From positions 55,933,369 through 55,997,368 of the forward strand of contig OX442314.1 in the NCBI GenBank assembly GCA_949358305.1: a stretch of DNA of 64,000 nucleotides, given 5' to 3'. Both the position numbers and the translations under genes were made by a program. Source of the stretch: Strigamia acuminata (lineage: Eukaryota; Arthropoda; Chilopoda; Geophilomorpha; Linotaeniidae). The notes beneath the pieces are model-generated. The model saw only the letters and a program-made list of their open reading frames with translations. It was not told the DNA's origin and did not search any database. Positions 10,417 to 20,708 of this stretch are shown one piece after another (the stretch's first letter is position 1; each line of letters starts with the position of its first letter).

Positions 10417-11743
10417 CGAAACGGCAGGAAAATACGAACGAAAATGAGGATTGTGTTGGAAAAACTCACGTGGCCAAAATTAGGCCTAGCGCGCGGACGC
10501 GTGGTCAGAAGGTCCAAAAATCGTCGAAAATCCCATCTACACACTCAAAACTTTTGTGGATGTTGCGTGGAACATTTGTCTCATCCCTCGTCGCCAATTG
10601 AAGTGTTTGATGGATTTATAGTGATCGATGGCGTTGGATTAATGAAGGACAAACTCAGGACTTGACCATCACCTTGGTGGCTATTTGCATAAGTGTTTTA
10701 ATCTTTAAGGTACACACAGGTGGCGCTGCAAAGGGCAGCGTCACAAAATGTCAAAACAAGTATGGAGTACAATACACTCCAGTGTAAATTTACCTGTGAC
10801 CCATATTTGATCAATTCTGAGAAGTAAAAGGGTTTTAATCCCCTTCCTTTGTAATTCAGTACAATGAATACAAATTTAGTTATACTTTTGTAAATGTAAC
10901 CGATACACGTGTCTTCTACTAACTTGTAAGGGAAAGGAGGGAGCTGAGTGGTGCAGGGAGTAGAGAGAGAATGTTTGTAGTACCCAGCGTAGCATTCTCT
11001 GTATTGTTCCATCCTCTTCCCTGTTCACCACTGCAACGCTCAGTAGTATGATGTTGGACCCACCCAGCCGCCTTAAGCGACCACATGGGCCAAGGTTATT
11101 ACGGCAAAACGTAAGAGTAACGTAAAAGAGTACCGACCTCGTCACCCATGGGATAACCTCCCTGTGTGTGACTGGGCGGTTCCTATATGGCGTGCCAAGG
11201 AGACACAGCCAGCATGTGGGTTAAACAAGGGAACTGCGACCCCTAGACAACAGATTGCAGGTCACCAATTTTCTAATTCTTGTGAACTTTTTTTTGATAA
11301 GCTTTCTGTACTTACAGTTTGAAGTTGCGATTAATGGAGTCGCAGCATGGAGTCGCCGCACTTGATGTGGTCGTACTGCCACTGCAATGCAGTATATTGA
11401 TGTGTCGGTTGGAAGAGTAATTTAAAATTAATGTCAACTTAAATAATTTATCACAAAGACTTGATTATAACTAATCACCAGTTGAATGTCAGAAAAGCAA
11501 CCATTAAAATGATTTGAATGTTCGTCAGACAAAATAATGATGTTTAATAACTGTGTTCACATTTCTTCTCCGAACATGTTGTTGAAAATTTTTATTGACA
11601 ATTTTGGTGTCAAAACATAAAACGAATGGTGAACCAACTAATATTTGCAAATACGGAGTACTTTTTATGGGTTTTGGAAGCAAATGAATTTCAGATTTCT
11701 GTTGATCTTTTAAAAATATTTTTGAGGTTGCTGATGTATTTAA
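10417..11743. other. Intergenic stretch, no recognised gene
   Basis: Open frames here (for example 10698-11012, minus) have no family signature. Between about 10900 and 11260 the DNA is less AT-rich than its surroundings and may be an unrecognised interspersed repeat. Nothing else could be supported. Confidence 0.5.
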
Positions 11744-11924
11744 TGTGAGTTTGGGCAATAAAGCAATAAAACACAATTAGGAACTTCAAGACCGCGAGCG
11801 GTCAGGTTTACTACATGAGTCTACAAAGCATGAGTTGCAAAACAATAAACGAAACTAATATGACGTGCGATGACGCGCAATTTCCTGTTGTTGATACATT
11901 AAACACTGATTGGTTATACTAACA
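11744..11924 (-). repeat. Copia-2 3' LTR
   Basis: 181 bp, TG...CA termini, with the same sequence as 16137-16317. On the minus strand it is the downstream LTR. Confidence 0.95.
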
Positions 11925-11934
11925 TTCTCCCACT
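11925..11934 (-). other. Copia-2 polypurine tract
   Basis: On the minus strand the bases just before the 3' LTR read AGTGGGAGAA, the expected purine run for plus-strand DNA priming. Confidence 0.7.
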
Positions 11935-11963
11935 TGTTTAATGCACATAAAATCACTCAATAA

Positions 11964-14900
11964 TCAAAAAAGTCCGAGTCTCTCATTAGAAATCTTCAAC
12001 TGCTGCCCTTGCAGTGGTTTTGTAAGTCCGTCTGCTACCATCTCCGCACTGGGCAGGTACTGGAACTCAATTTGATTATTTGCAACTTCGTTCTTTAAGA
12101 ACATGAATCTCAAATCGATGTGTTTTGTGCGCTGATGCATTTGCTCGTCGTCAGCGATTCCTTCTGCTGCCTGATTGTCGCAATAAATTTTGATTCTGTT
12201 CACTTTTAATTCGTTGAAGCCAATTTCGTTGATTAAAGACTTCAGCCACTTTCCCTCTCGTGCGGCTTCGCACATGCCGATGTATTCCGCTTCACACGAT
12301 GACAATGCGACGATATTTTGCTTTAACGACCGCCATGACACTGCTCCGTTTCCTAGGGTGAAAACATGGCCGCTAATCGACTTCCTGTCGTCCATCCCAT
12401 TGTTGTGGTTTGAGTCGGAATATCCAAATAGTCCTTGAAGCTGTCGATCATAACACAAACGCAAACCCTTCGTGCCCTGCAAATATCTTAGCACTCGCTT
12501 TGCCATCTTCCAATGGTGTTTAGTCGCGCACGAATTAAAACGACTCAGGAAATGTACGCTGAATGCCAAATCTGGTCTCGTGCCTTGCACCAGAAACATT
12601 AATGAGCCTATGACGCTTTGGAATGGGTGATTGGTTAGAGCATCATCCTTTTTGTTTAATGCGTCCTTCCATTCTGGTCCCATCGGGGATTTTGCTGGTT
12701 TGCATTTAGGCATGCCAAAACGTTCTAAAATTTCTTCCACATAGTCGCGTTGGCTGAGCATTATTTTCCCTGTTTCTGTGTCCTTTTCAATCTGTATGCC
12801 GAGGATTTTCTTTGGCTCTCCCAAATCCCTAATGTTAAATTTTGATGTTAGCTTTTTTAAACAATAGTCCATTAGTTCGTCATTCGAGGCCAACACCAAC
12901 ATGTCATCAACATAAATTCCGATGATAATTATCCCTCCTTTTCTTCGGCATATAAAAATGCAAACATCTGACCTCAGTCTTATGTAAGCCATTATTTCGA
13001 GTTCTTCTTTTAATTTTAAATACCAGTTGCGACCGCTCTGTTTAAGTCCATAAATTGCCTTCAATAATTTGCATATTTGTCCTGGTCTGAAAAATTCTTC
13101 TAGCCCTTGTGGGATTCGCATGAAAATTTCTTCTTCCAGCTTCCCATGTAAATATGCAGTTCTAACATCCAATTGTCTCATTATCAAGTTTAACATGTGT
13201 CCAATCACAATTAGAACTCTCAAGCTGGTCAATCTCAAAACTGGTGAGTAGGTCTGCTCATAGTCAATGCCAGGTCGTTGGCTACTTCCCTGGGCTACCA
13301 ATCTGGCCTTGTAAATCTTGTCTTCTTTGGTCCCTTTAGTTTTGAAAACCCACTTAGATTTTATGATTTTCATTCCGGGTTTTTCTTTGACAATTTCCCA
13401 TGTCCCCATTAAGTCATGTGATTCTAATTCAGCTCTCATTGCATATTCCCAATCTTCTCTTTCATCTGACAGCAAACTTTCTTCATATGTTGTTGGTATT
13501 TTTGGCTCTGACACTTTGCTGCAGTAAGATTTCTTGTTTGGGTCAATTTGTAGTCGCTCTGTTTCCTTTCTATTTCTGGTTGACCATCTTTCTCCCACTC
13601 GACTCAAATTGTCTGCATTTTCTCCCACTGAACTTGGATTGTTTTGGTTTCCCCCTACTGCCCCGGGCGATTCTTCTCTCTCGTCGTCGGACTTCGCACT
13701 AATGGAGTCTGAGTCTGTGCCACTGTTGGGGGTTTGGTAATCGAGGGCATCGTCCTCTTCCCCTTCGTCTGACTCTGCGGCCTCAGGGGGTTGACTATTT
13801 TGTCCCTTTTCCGGTATTGTGTAACAAATTTCTGCATATTTGTTTTCTTCTTCTTCAAAATCTTCATTGCAAAATTTGTCTTCAAAGAAAACGACATCTC
13901 TTTGTGGGATAACTTTTTGAGTTGTAATGTCATAAAATAAATATGCTTTTCTGTCTTCATTATAACCAATGAAAATTGCTGAATTTGTTTTTTCGTCCAT
14001 TTTACTTCTCATTTGTGGTGGGGTCCAAATTTCTGCCATACATCCGAACACTTTGAAGTATTTCACTGATGTTTTTCTTCCATTCCAAATTTCCCACGGT
14101 ATTTTGTCATTTGCTCGAGCGCAAATGCATCTATTTCGCACGTAGACTGCCGTTCGCACTGCTTCGCCCCAAAATTTCGCCGGCAATTTTGCCTCGCTTA
14201 TCATCGTTCGGGCAGCTTCGACGATGATCCTGTTCATCCGTTCAGCCGTTCCGTTTTGCTGCGGGCTATGTGGAACGGTCTTTTCATGGTGGATCCCTTT
14301 CGACTCCAGAAAACTTTTCATTTTTGCGTTTACGAATTCTCCGCCGTTGTCGGATCTGATTCTTTTCACTGTTCGGTCTGTGGCATTTTCGATTCGTTTT
14401 ACGAGTTTGATAAATTCCTCGGTCACCTCCGATTTGTACCTGAGAAAAATAGCAAAAACATAATTAGAAAAATCATCAACTATACAAAAAATGTATTTGT
14501 TGCCGGCCAACGTCTCGACCGGAAACGGCCCACACAAATCCATATGCAATAATTCTAATATTGCCCCAGACGCCTTTGTGGCGACTCGTTTGAACGGCTT
14601 GCGGCAATATTTCCCTTTGACACAATTAATGCATTTTTCTTCATTTTGTGTGTCGATTTTGAGTCCGTTTATGTCCATTTTGGCCATTTTTGCAATTGCA
14701 GAACTGTTAATGTGTGCCATTCTTCGATGCCATAGTTGTGATGAATTGTTTGTGTTTGGCTTGACCGTTGCCACCGCATTTACGTGGTCTTCTGAGTGGA
14801 CAGGGGTGACATCTAATAAGTACTGCTCCCCTTTTACGACTCCTCGCAAAATCAAGTCCTTGCCTTTGTAAACGTGACACTCTTTTCCTCCTTGAGGCAT

Positions 14901-16007
14901 CCAGATGTCGGATCCATTTTTTGACAGTTTGTAGCAAGAAATGAGGTTGTCGGTGAAGCTTGGAACTGCTAACACATCTTTCAGGGTCACAAAATGGTGG
15001 TCTCCATCCATGTTGACTTTCAATGTCAGTTCTCCCACCGCCTCCACTTGTCGAGGTCGTCCGTCCGCCACATCAACAAAACGGTTTGTTTGTAAAATTG
15101 CATTTGACAGGTAACTAGCATTTTTTACAATGTGTGATGTTGTCGCCGAATCTAATTGCCATTTCTCGGTGGTGTCGTCGTCAAACTCATCCGTGACGCA
15201 CGCTGCATAGTGTTTTCCACTTTTGCTGTTGCCTGGATTATTTTTGGGCTTGTCATCGCTTTTGTTTGGCTTTGTTGGCTTCTTATTTGCATTTTCGGGT
15301 TTGCTCCAACAATCACGAGCAAAATGGCCCATTTTTCCGCATTCGAAACACTTTTTGTCCTTTTTCGACGAATATTTACGAAAATCTTTTACACGTGCGG
15401 CGCTCTCTGCTCCCTGCTCTCGGTCCTCGTCTTTGTTCCTCAATTCGGCTTGAATTAGGGCGTAACGCACACGGGCCGTGGTCAATTGATTAGGGGCAAT
15501 TGCATCGAAACTTGCTCGCACCTCATTGAATTTCCTTGGAATTCCTCTCAATGCATGGCAGGCCACTTCAGCATCTGTAATGGCGTCGCCCAGTTGACGT
15601 AATTTTTCCGCCATGCCTGACACTTTTGTCATGAAGCTCATGGCGTCCTCAGTTTTCAGCCATTTTATATTTGTAATTTCTGACCTTAAAGTTATTTTTT
15701 GGTCTTCCACATTTCCACGATGGATGGTTTCCAACTCGTCCCATGCTTGTTTGGCTGTTACTTTGTTCATTACGAATGCCAACTGGTCGGAGGAAAGTGC
15801 CTGAGCAATGGCGTCCAATGCTTTTCCATCCTTCTCGTTCCAAGCGTCTACGGCTGCGGCTGCAGCCCCTGCTGCTGGGGGGTCATTTTCGATCACAGTC
15901 CACAGTGTACGTGATTTGAGATGTATCTGCATCCTAAAACGCCATGTTGGGTAGTTTTTGTGGTCTAACTTCTCCAGTTGAGTATAAACAGTCTTTTCGG
16001 CGGCCAT
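11964..16007 (-). CDS. Copia-2 Gag-Pol polyprotein, 1347 aa
   Basis: Intact single ORF of normal copia length. In order: UBN2 gag with a MAAEKTVYTQLEKLDHKNYP start; CCHC knuckle CFECGKMGHFARDC near residue 220; protease near residue 285; integrase zinc motif (HRRMAHINSS, CINCVKGKYC); integrase core (HMDLCGPF, VDDFSNYVF, RSDNGGEF, PQQNGTAERMNR); RT with YVDDMLVLASN; RNase H with GYSDSNHNN and LSSCEAEYIG. The protease active site reads LDSATTSHI where copia proteins normally have D-S/T-G-A, so the conserved glycine is alanine. The ATG at 16007 is the first in frame after the primer site. Confidence 0.96.
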   Translation of the reverse strand: MAAEKTVYTQLEKLDHKNYPTWRFRMQIHLKSRTLWTVIENDPPAAGAAAAAVDAWNEKDGKALDAIAQALSSDQLAFVMNKVTAKQAWDELETIHRGNVEDQKITLRSEITNIKWLKTEDAMSFMTKVSGMAEKLRQLGDAITDAEVACHALRGIPRKFNEVRASFDAIAPNQLTTARVRYALIQAELRNKDEDREQGAESAARVKDFRKYSSKKDKKCFECGKMGHFARDCWSKPENANKKPTKPNKSDDKPKNNPGNSKSGKHYAACVTDEFDDDTTEKWQLDSATTSHIVKNASYLSNAILQTNRFVDVADGRPRQVEAVGELTLKVNMDGDHHFVTLKDVLAVPSFTDNLISCYKLSKNGSDIWMPQGGKECHVYKGKDLILRGVVKGEQYLLDVTPVHSEDHVNAVATVKPNTNNSSQLWHRRMAHINSSAIAKMAKMDINGLKIDTQNEEKCINCVKGKYCRKPFKRVATKASGAILELLHMDLCGPFPVETLAGNKYIFCIVDDFSNYVFAIFLRYKSEVTEEFIKLVKRIENATDRTVKRIRSDNGGEFVNAKMKSFLESKGIHHEKTVPHSPQQNGTAERMNRIIVEAARTMISEAKLPAKFWGEAVRTAVYVRNRCICARANDKIPWEIWNGRKTSVKYFKVFGCMAEIWTPPQMRSKMDEKTNSAIFIGYNEDRKAYLFYDITTQKVIPQRDVVFFEDKFCNEDFEEEENKYAEICYTIPEKGQNSQPPEAAESDEGEEDDALDYQTPNSGTDSDSISAKSDDEREESPGAVGGNQNNPSSVGENADNLSRVGERWSTRNRKETERLQIDPNKKSYCSKVSEPKIPTTYEESLLSDEREDWEYAMRAELESHDLMGTWEIVKEKPGMKIIKSKWVFKTKGTKEDKIYKARLVAQGSSQRPGIDYEQTYSPVLRLTSLRVLIVIGHMLNLIMRQLDVRTAYLHGKLEEEIFMRIPQGLEEFFRPGQICKLLKAIYGLKQSGRNWYLKLKEELEIMAYIRLRSDVCIFICRRKGGIIIIGIYVDDMLVLASNDELMDYCLKKLTSKFNIRDLGEPKKILGIQIEKDTETGKIMLSQRDYVEEILERFGMPKCKPAKSPMGPEWKDALNKKDDALTNHPFQSVIGSLMFLVQGTRPDLAFSVHFLSRFNSCATKHHWKMAKRVLRYLQGTKGLRLCYDRQLQGLFGYSDSNHNNGMDDRKSISGHVFTLGNGAVSWRSLKQNIVALSSCEAEYIGMCEAAREGKWLKSLINEIGFNELKVNRIKIYCDNQAAEGIADDEQMHQRTKHIDLRFMFLKNEVANNQIEFQYLPSAEMVADGLTKPLQGQQLKISNERLGLF

Positions 16008-16119
16008 TTTGATTACTCTCGATTTTTGATCGGCACCTTGTCCTTTTCAAAATCTCTTCAAAATTGACTCACGCGCACTGTTTGTTTTCACTGGACAGTT
16101 TTACTGCTTCTCCTCTCGT

Positions 16120-16134
16120 GCTGAACCCATAACC
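16120..16134 (-). other. Copia-2 primer binding site (internal region of initiator tRNA-Met)
   Basis: 13 of 15 bases match the complement of the anticodon-stem part of initiator tRNA-Met, the half-tRNA priming known for Drosophila copia. It lies two bases inside the LTR edge. Confidence 0.75.
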
Positions 16135-16136
16135 TT

Positions 16137-16317
16137 TGTGAGTTTGGGCAATAAAGCAATAAAACACAATTAGGAACTTCAAGACCGCGAGCGGTCAGGT
16201 TTACTACATGAGTCTACAAAGCATGAGTTGCAAAACAATAAACGAAACTAATATGACGTGCGATGACGCGCAATTTCCTGTTGTTGATACATTAAACACT
16301 GATTGGTTATACTAACA
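16137..16317 (-). repeat. Copia-2 5' LTR
   Basis: 181 bp, same sequence as 11744-11924, followed by the target duplication TTTAA. Confidence 0.95.
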
Positions 16318-16577
16318 TTTAAATCAGTCTTTAATGCTTTCACGTGCAGCAAAATTTAATTCTTTTTTTTAATTCTGGTGCCTTTGACCAGGACCGCAGA
16401 ACACATGAAAAATAATTGTGAATATGATTTACTAATTAATTAATTATCTTGAGAAATCGTCCTTACTTGTTGAACACAGTTTTTAGCATTCGACTATCGT
16501 CTGTTGGTAAAATTAGGAATTTTTAAAAAGGGAACACAACATCACATTCATTGCTCATTTTGTGCTATCCACACATA

Positions 16578-17275
16578 CAGTGGGGGGCAAAAGTAAGTTT
16601 ACAAACGCATCACTTTGATTCTCTCGGCTGTATCTCCGGAAAAAATAGAGGAAAATTAATGAAATTTTAACTGGATGCTTGTACAGCATCCTACTTTATT
16701 TACCTAAAATTTTAACAAAATCTATCCATTAATGTCTGAGAAAAAAAATTTTTTGTGAAGTGACATCAACAAATAAGGGGCAAAATTAAGTTTACATACC
16801 CATTATCCACAAACAATTAGCCATTCCCATTATAAAATTTGCGGCAAATATTAAAATTTATCCATAAACACATGTGTAGTCACTCATACACTTCATTAAA
16901 ACATCCAAACCACAAGCAATCCCATTGTGAAACACTGAGCAATTGCCTTGACTCCGCTTGACTTTATGCTTAGAATCATTTTTCTGCTGAAATATCCATG
17001 TCAAAGGCAGTTTATCATCTGCAAATGGAAGCATAACAGTCCTCCAATACTTTTTTATATACGTATAATTGTCAATGATACCCTTAATTTAATGTTGTGG
17101 ACCGATATTCATATGGAAAAACCATCCCAATAGTGAAATGGTTTGGGGATGGTTTCCTGTATGGGTATCGGTCCACAACATTAAATTAAGGGTATCATTG
17201 ACAAATATACTCATAAAAAAGTATTGGAGGATTGTTATGCTTCCATTTGCAGATGATTTGTCTAATATCTAATAC
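16578..17275 (+). mobile_element. Tc1-type transposon remnant with IR/DR-like end
   Basis: After a TA at 16576 comes a CAGTGGGGGGCAAAAGTAAG terminus, typical of Tc1 elements. A second similar motif (GGGGCAAAATTAAGTTTACA) lies 200 bp inside, as in IR/DR ends. From about 17115 the plus strand encodes a transposase scrap (MVWGWFP ... MLPFADD pattern). No second terminus is seen before the LINE remnant at 17280. Confidence 0.7.
17012..17258. repeat. Imperfect palindrome of Tc1 transposase sequence
   Basis: About 95 bp of left arm (17012-17107) are repeated inverted at about 17161-17258 around a 50-bp spacer. The right arm, read on plus, is transposase coding, so the left arm is an inverted copy of the same piece. 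Confidence 0.85.
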
Positions 17276-17279
17276 TCCA

Positions 17280-17546
17280 TATTTAATATCAATTGAACCT
17301 TTTTTTTCACAACGAGTATAGCGGGTGAGGAAATTGTCGTCCACATAAAAGCGAATGTTCAATATTAGTGGGATTTCAAGAATTGGACAAGACAGAATTG
17401 TAAAACATGGGGCCCGTAACCATGCCCTGAATAACTCCACGATCGGAGGGAAAAAGAGTGCAAGAGTTGTCATGTGAAATGTGGAGAGTGCGACCAGCGA
17501 AGTACGAAGAGATGAAGGGCCAATTGACTGGTTGCAAGGAGAGTTT
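17280..17546 (-). pseudogene. LINE reverse transcriptase fragment (downstream part)
   Basis: Read on the minus strand, this holds SSYFAGRTLHISHDNSCTLF, then RGVIQGMVTGPMFYNSVLSN, and in another frame FYVDDNFL. These are the pattern of non-LTR RT from the fingers region to the catalytic YxDD box. At least one frameshift is present. The upstream part continues at 25565 on the other side of Gypsy-A. Confidence 0.7.
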
Positions 17547-18169
17547 TGTGAGTGTTCGGACGGACGCCACGTGGTCGGGGGAGAGCCACGGAGGCGCTGG
17601 ACGCAACACACACGATAAAACAAACCACGAAATACACGGAGACACAATATAGTTTTAGTTATGGCTTTATTGGATGTCTAGGGGTATGATTGTAGTGTCC
17701 CATAGTGTATTTCCCAAGGCGGCGGTTCCTTCGAACCGTCCCTAATCAGACCGCGTGGCACGGCGGCCATCGGCCGCCATGACACACGAGGTCGGTAATC
17801 GGTTTTGGGCCACGCCGCCGAAGTTACGGTTAACGTCCGGCGGACGTGGCGCAACTGGACGCTCAGGTCCCGGCGGGCGATATCATCGCCACGCCGATAG
17901 TTTGGGTTATCTCAATAGCCAGTTTCGGAGGCGGTCGCAACACGACCGTTCGCCTTGCTGGTTGATCAACAACTCTCTTGTCCCTACGGGGACCAACCAC
18001 TTCCGGAAGGGCGACTTCCGGGGCCCGATCCTGCTTGACCAAAGGCCCGCAGCTCCACCTGGTTGCGGGGGACCGCAACAGGCTGCGCGAGATACGAGAG
18101 GCGCTGGAGCTGCGCCAAGTGCATTGCCGTTGCAGTGCAGCGACCCGTGCGCAGGGGCAGCTGGTCACA
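17547..18169 (-). repeat. Gypsy-A 3' LTR
   Basis: 623 bp, TGTGAG...GTCACA termini, same as 24942-25564. Open frames inside (17755-18240 plus, 17863-18243 minus) are repeated in both LTRs and are not regarded as genes. Confidence 0.92.
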
Positions 18170-18182
18170 TTTCCCCCCCCTG
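18170..18182 (-). other. Gypsy-A polypurine tract
   Basis: On the minus strand a run of nine G followed by AAA directly precedes the 3' LTR. Confidence 0.75.
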
Positions 18183-18663
18183 GAAAAAGGTAAGTACGAG
18201 GGGGTACAACGCAATCACTGAAGTGGTTGTTGAAAGTTAACACATCGCATTACTTTCTTTTTTCAGATTATCAGATGACCATATTTCGGACGAGCCATCA
18301 GCTAGAACGAAGATCACCGGTAGGAATGCACTTGGGAAAATAACAACACTACAAAGGAACACACACACACTTACCCCCAGGATGGAAAACTTGTACAATT
18401 TAAACACTATTGAAAAATAAAAATGTAAAATAACACTTGTAATTTAAAAATATATATGAATAAAAAACACTTTTTGAACTTTAAAATCTAACATTTGTAG
18501 TTATTGAATCCATTTAACATTTAAAAGGTAAGTATGCTAATTTTAACACTTTGGAATAATAATAAAAAAACTTGTTTTGACAATAAAAAAAAAAATTATT
18601 TCTGGCACTATAAAAGTCTTAATAGGCTTGGCCAAAATCTCCTTTAAAACGACGGCGAAAACT
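18183..18663. other. Gypsy-A 3' untranslated stretch
   Basis: AT-rich DNA between the accessory ORF stop and the polypurine tract; no coding or structural feature recognised. Confidence 0.6.
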
Positions 18664-19938
18664 TCACTGCAGCGATTTCCCCGGAGTGGGTGGCGTATCG
18701 TCGTTTTTTGGCTCTTCTTCAGTTTTGTCGTCGACGAATTCTTCTGCTAGCTTCTTGCGTGACTTCTTATTCGACTTCTTTTTCACGGTGGTAGCTTTGG
18801 GCTCGGGAACGACTGGCGGTGGTGGTGGCGGCGTGTGCGACTCCTCGTTCGATGCGTTGTCAATTTGCATCGCGGTCTCGATCGTTGCTTCGGCGGTGAC
18901 TACATTGTTGCCGCAAACTGGTGGAGGATCCGCGAATCCCTGGAACACGACGTTCGTCGGGCGTTCTCCAACCATCGGCGGCATAATGACAGCCGGCGTC
19001 GCTGCTGTATTGGCACCAAACATCGTTTGTGCCGTTTGCGGTAGTTGGCAAGCCGCTGGAAAAGCGATTGCGGCCGCCGTGGCTTTGGTCGGGATCAGGC
19101 TCACAATACCTTGGATCGGTTGAGGACCGTACTGTCCCGCCCAAGCTGTTCGTAGCTCATCGGGAGTTTTTTCCGTTTGAGCTGGGATTTTCTTAACGAG
19201 TGCGCGTGGCGCATTCGATGTGATTGTGGCCGATGGCGCAGTCAATTGCTGATGAGCCGCTTTCTCGGCGTCTCTTTTTGCCATTCGGTCCTTATGGTCC
19301 GCGTGTTTTTTCGCTCTGTACCGAATTTTTGCTTCGGTATTCACGCTTCGTTCACTCAACGTGGGATTTTCGATCGCCACGAGCCGTCGCATTTCCAGCA
19401 GTTTCTCCGAAATGTTTGGACGGGCGGTCGGTGGTTGGTGAGGAGTTGGGGCGACGATACCTTGTACGGTCGCTTTTGTCTCCTCGGCAGCCTTCTTTTT
19501 AAGCACAAATGGCTTATGTGGCGGACGAAGAACCTGCTGCGACGTCGTCGCTGCGGTTTTCTTCGTAGAAATATTAGTAGAGGCAGTCGGCGGCGGTTGA
19601 GAGCGTACGCTCTTCGTTGCCGTTTTCTGTCTTTTCTTTGGGGGTTCCGTCGGCGCGGCATTCGCCGCACGCGCTCGTTCCCTGTCTGCGATTTCCTTCT
19701 CGCGTTCTGCGCGCGATCGGACGCGCATCCAGTTAATTTGTCGATGGTGCAGCGGAATCGGCTGACCGGGCAGCGTCATGAACATGACAAACCATTCTTC
19801 GAGTGGTTGATCCGTCAGCACGATTTCGTCTCCGCCGCAGTTCATGCACGGGATTCGCGACAGATTCCACAGCGTGATGTAGCCGAGGCCGTTGCAGACT
19901 GGGCACTGGACCCATTCGTTGTTTCGGTGATTTTCCAT
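18664..19938 (-). CDS. Unrecognised 424-aa protein with N-terminal CxxC zinc-binding motif, inside Gypsy-A
   Basis: Intact ORF in the position where some Gypsy elements carry env, but with no signal peptide or membrane segment. Residues 12-36 read QCPVCNGLGYIT...CMNCGG, a pair of CxxC motifs like the DnaJ cysteine-rich repeat (CxxCxGxG). After a conserved-looking stretch (EEWFVMFMTLPGQPIPLHHR) the rest is low-complexity, rich in Ala, Pro, Thr and Lys, with basic clusters (PPKKRQK near 100, KKKSNKKSRKK near 390) that could be nuclear localisation signals. The tail is acidic then Pro-rich. Function unknown; a nucleic-acid-binding accessory protein or a captured host gene are both possible. The same-strand pol scrap ends about 550 bp upstream, leaving room for its own promoter. 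Confidence 0.7.
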   Translation of the reverse strand: MENHRNNEWVQCPVCNGLGYITLWNLSRIPCMNCGGDEIVLTDQPLEEWFVMFMTLPGQPIPLHHRQINWMRVRSRAEREKEIADRERARAANAAPTEPPKKRQKTATKSVRSQPPPTASTNISTKKTAATTSQQVLRPPHKPFVLKKKAAEETKATVQGIVAPTPHQPPTARPNISEKLLEMRRLVAIENPTLSERSVNTEAKIRYRAKKHADHKDRMAKRDAEKAAHQQLTAPSATITSNAPRALVKKIPAQTEKTPDELRTAWAGQYGPQPIQGIVSLIPTKATAAAIAFPAACQLPQTAQTMFGANTAATPAVIMPPMVGERPTNVVFQGFADPPPVCGNNVVTAEATIETAMQIDNASNEESHTPPPPPPVVPEPKATTVKKKSNKKSRKKLAEEFVDDKTEEEPKNDDTPPTPGKSLQ

Positions 19939-20489
19939 TGTTTTTTCAAACTTTTCGTCTCGATTTTCCAGAGAAGTTCCACACGACTGGTCAGTGGCGA
20001 TCGCAGTGAATAAGTGATTTGATCAACGAATGGTGGTGTTTAAGTATGGAACCGGAAGACGTCCTGCGAACGTTTAATTGGCGTATGGACCGCAGATGTT
20101 ATGTAAACAGTCTGTGATTGGTCCAAATGGGTCTTCCGATTTGAAGTATCACCTAGCGGTCAATCACGATATCGAATCGACAAAATATGATTTCTCGAAG
20201 GTCTAATTGAATCCGAATTTGGATTTGGTCGAGCTGTCGTGGGTTTTTGCAAGCCCACTTGTGGCAACAGCAAGGTCTTTTTCGGTTTTTCCAAAAGGTT
20301 TTACTGGTGTTGGCAACTTGGTTGCGATACCAGATTCTGTTGGTCGCACTGGAGTTGGCAATATTGTTGCTGTTCCAGTGTCCACAGGTTGGTTTTCAAG
20401 AACTTCTTCATCTTCCTTATCTAAAATGGGCTATCGAGCTCTCTTTCCAGAAGAAATAAGTCTTTTTAAGTTTCCACACTAGTGCATGT

Positions 20490-20708
20490 ACTTATTAATT
20501 GTAAAATCATTGATTTTACAAGACTATAAGCATTTGTATTGGTCACTTTAGTGATTATATATGGTGCTTTGAAATGGTCTCTGCGAGACGAAGCTAATGG
20601 TATATCCATTTTTCTCAAAGGATGGATTTTTAGCAAAACTAAATTCCCAATTTCAAACTTTCTAGAATTTTCAGCATATGGTCTGAACTTGTCAAATCAC
20701 AGCTAAAT
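20490..20708 (-). pseudogene. Gypsy-A integrase C-terminal fragment
   Basis: Minus-strand reading without an ATG: FDKFRPYAENSRKFEIGNLV, then LLKIHPLR, then APYIITKVTNTNAYSL. This is the post-core integrase tail of Gypsy elements (the GD-VLL-HP ... GPY-I pattern). No RT, RNase H or integrase core lies between it and gag, so about 3 kb of pol is missing. Confidence 0.75.

Larger units (their letters stand above)
11744..16317 (-). mobile_element. Copia-2, complete LTR retrotransposon
   Basis: A 4574-bp element is bounded by two 181-bp LTRs that look identical base for base and by the 5-bp target duplication TTTAA (11739-11743 and 16318-16322). It has a primer site, one long ORF and a polypurine tract, so by structure it is a complete and very recent insertion. 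Confidence 0.95.

Noticed and set aside
10698-11145. ORFs of 89-104 aa on the minus strand
   Set aside because: No recognisable domain, no start or splice context; kept as unannotated DNA.
17755-18243. 161-aa plus-strand and 126-aa minus-strand ORFs, repeated at 25150-25605
   Set aside because: They lie inside the Gypsy-A LTRs, are identical in both, and have no family signature.
18664-19938. Envelope protein of a Gypsy-type retrovirus
   Set aside because: Position fits, but there is no signal peptide, membrane anchor or cleavage site; the N-terminus has a zinc motif.
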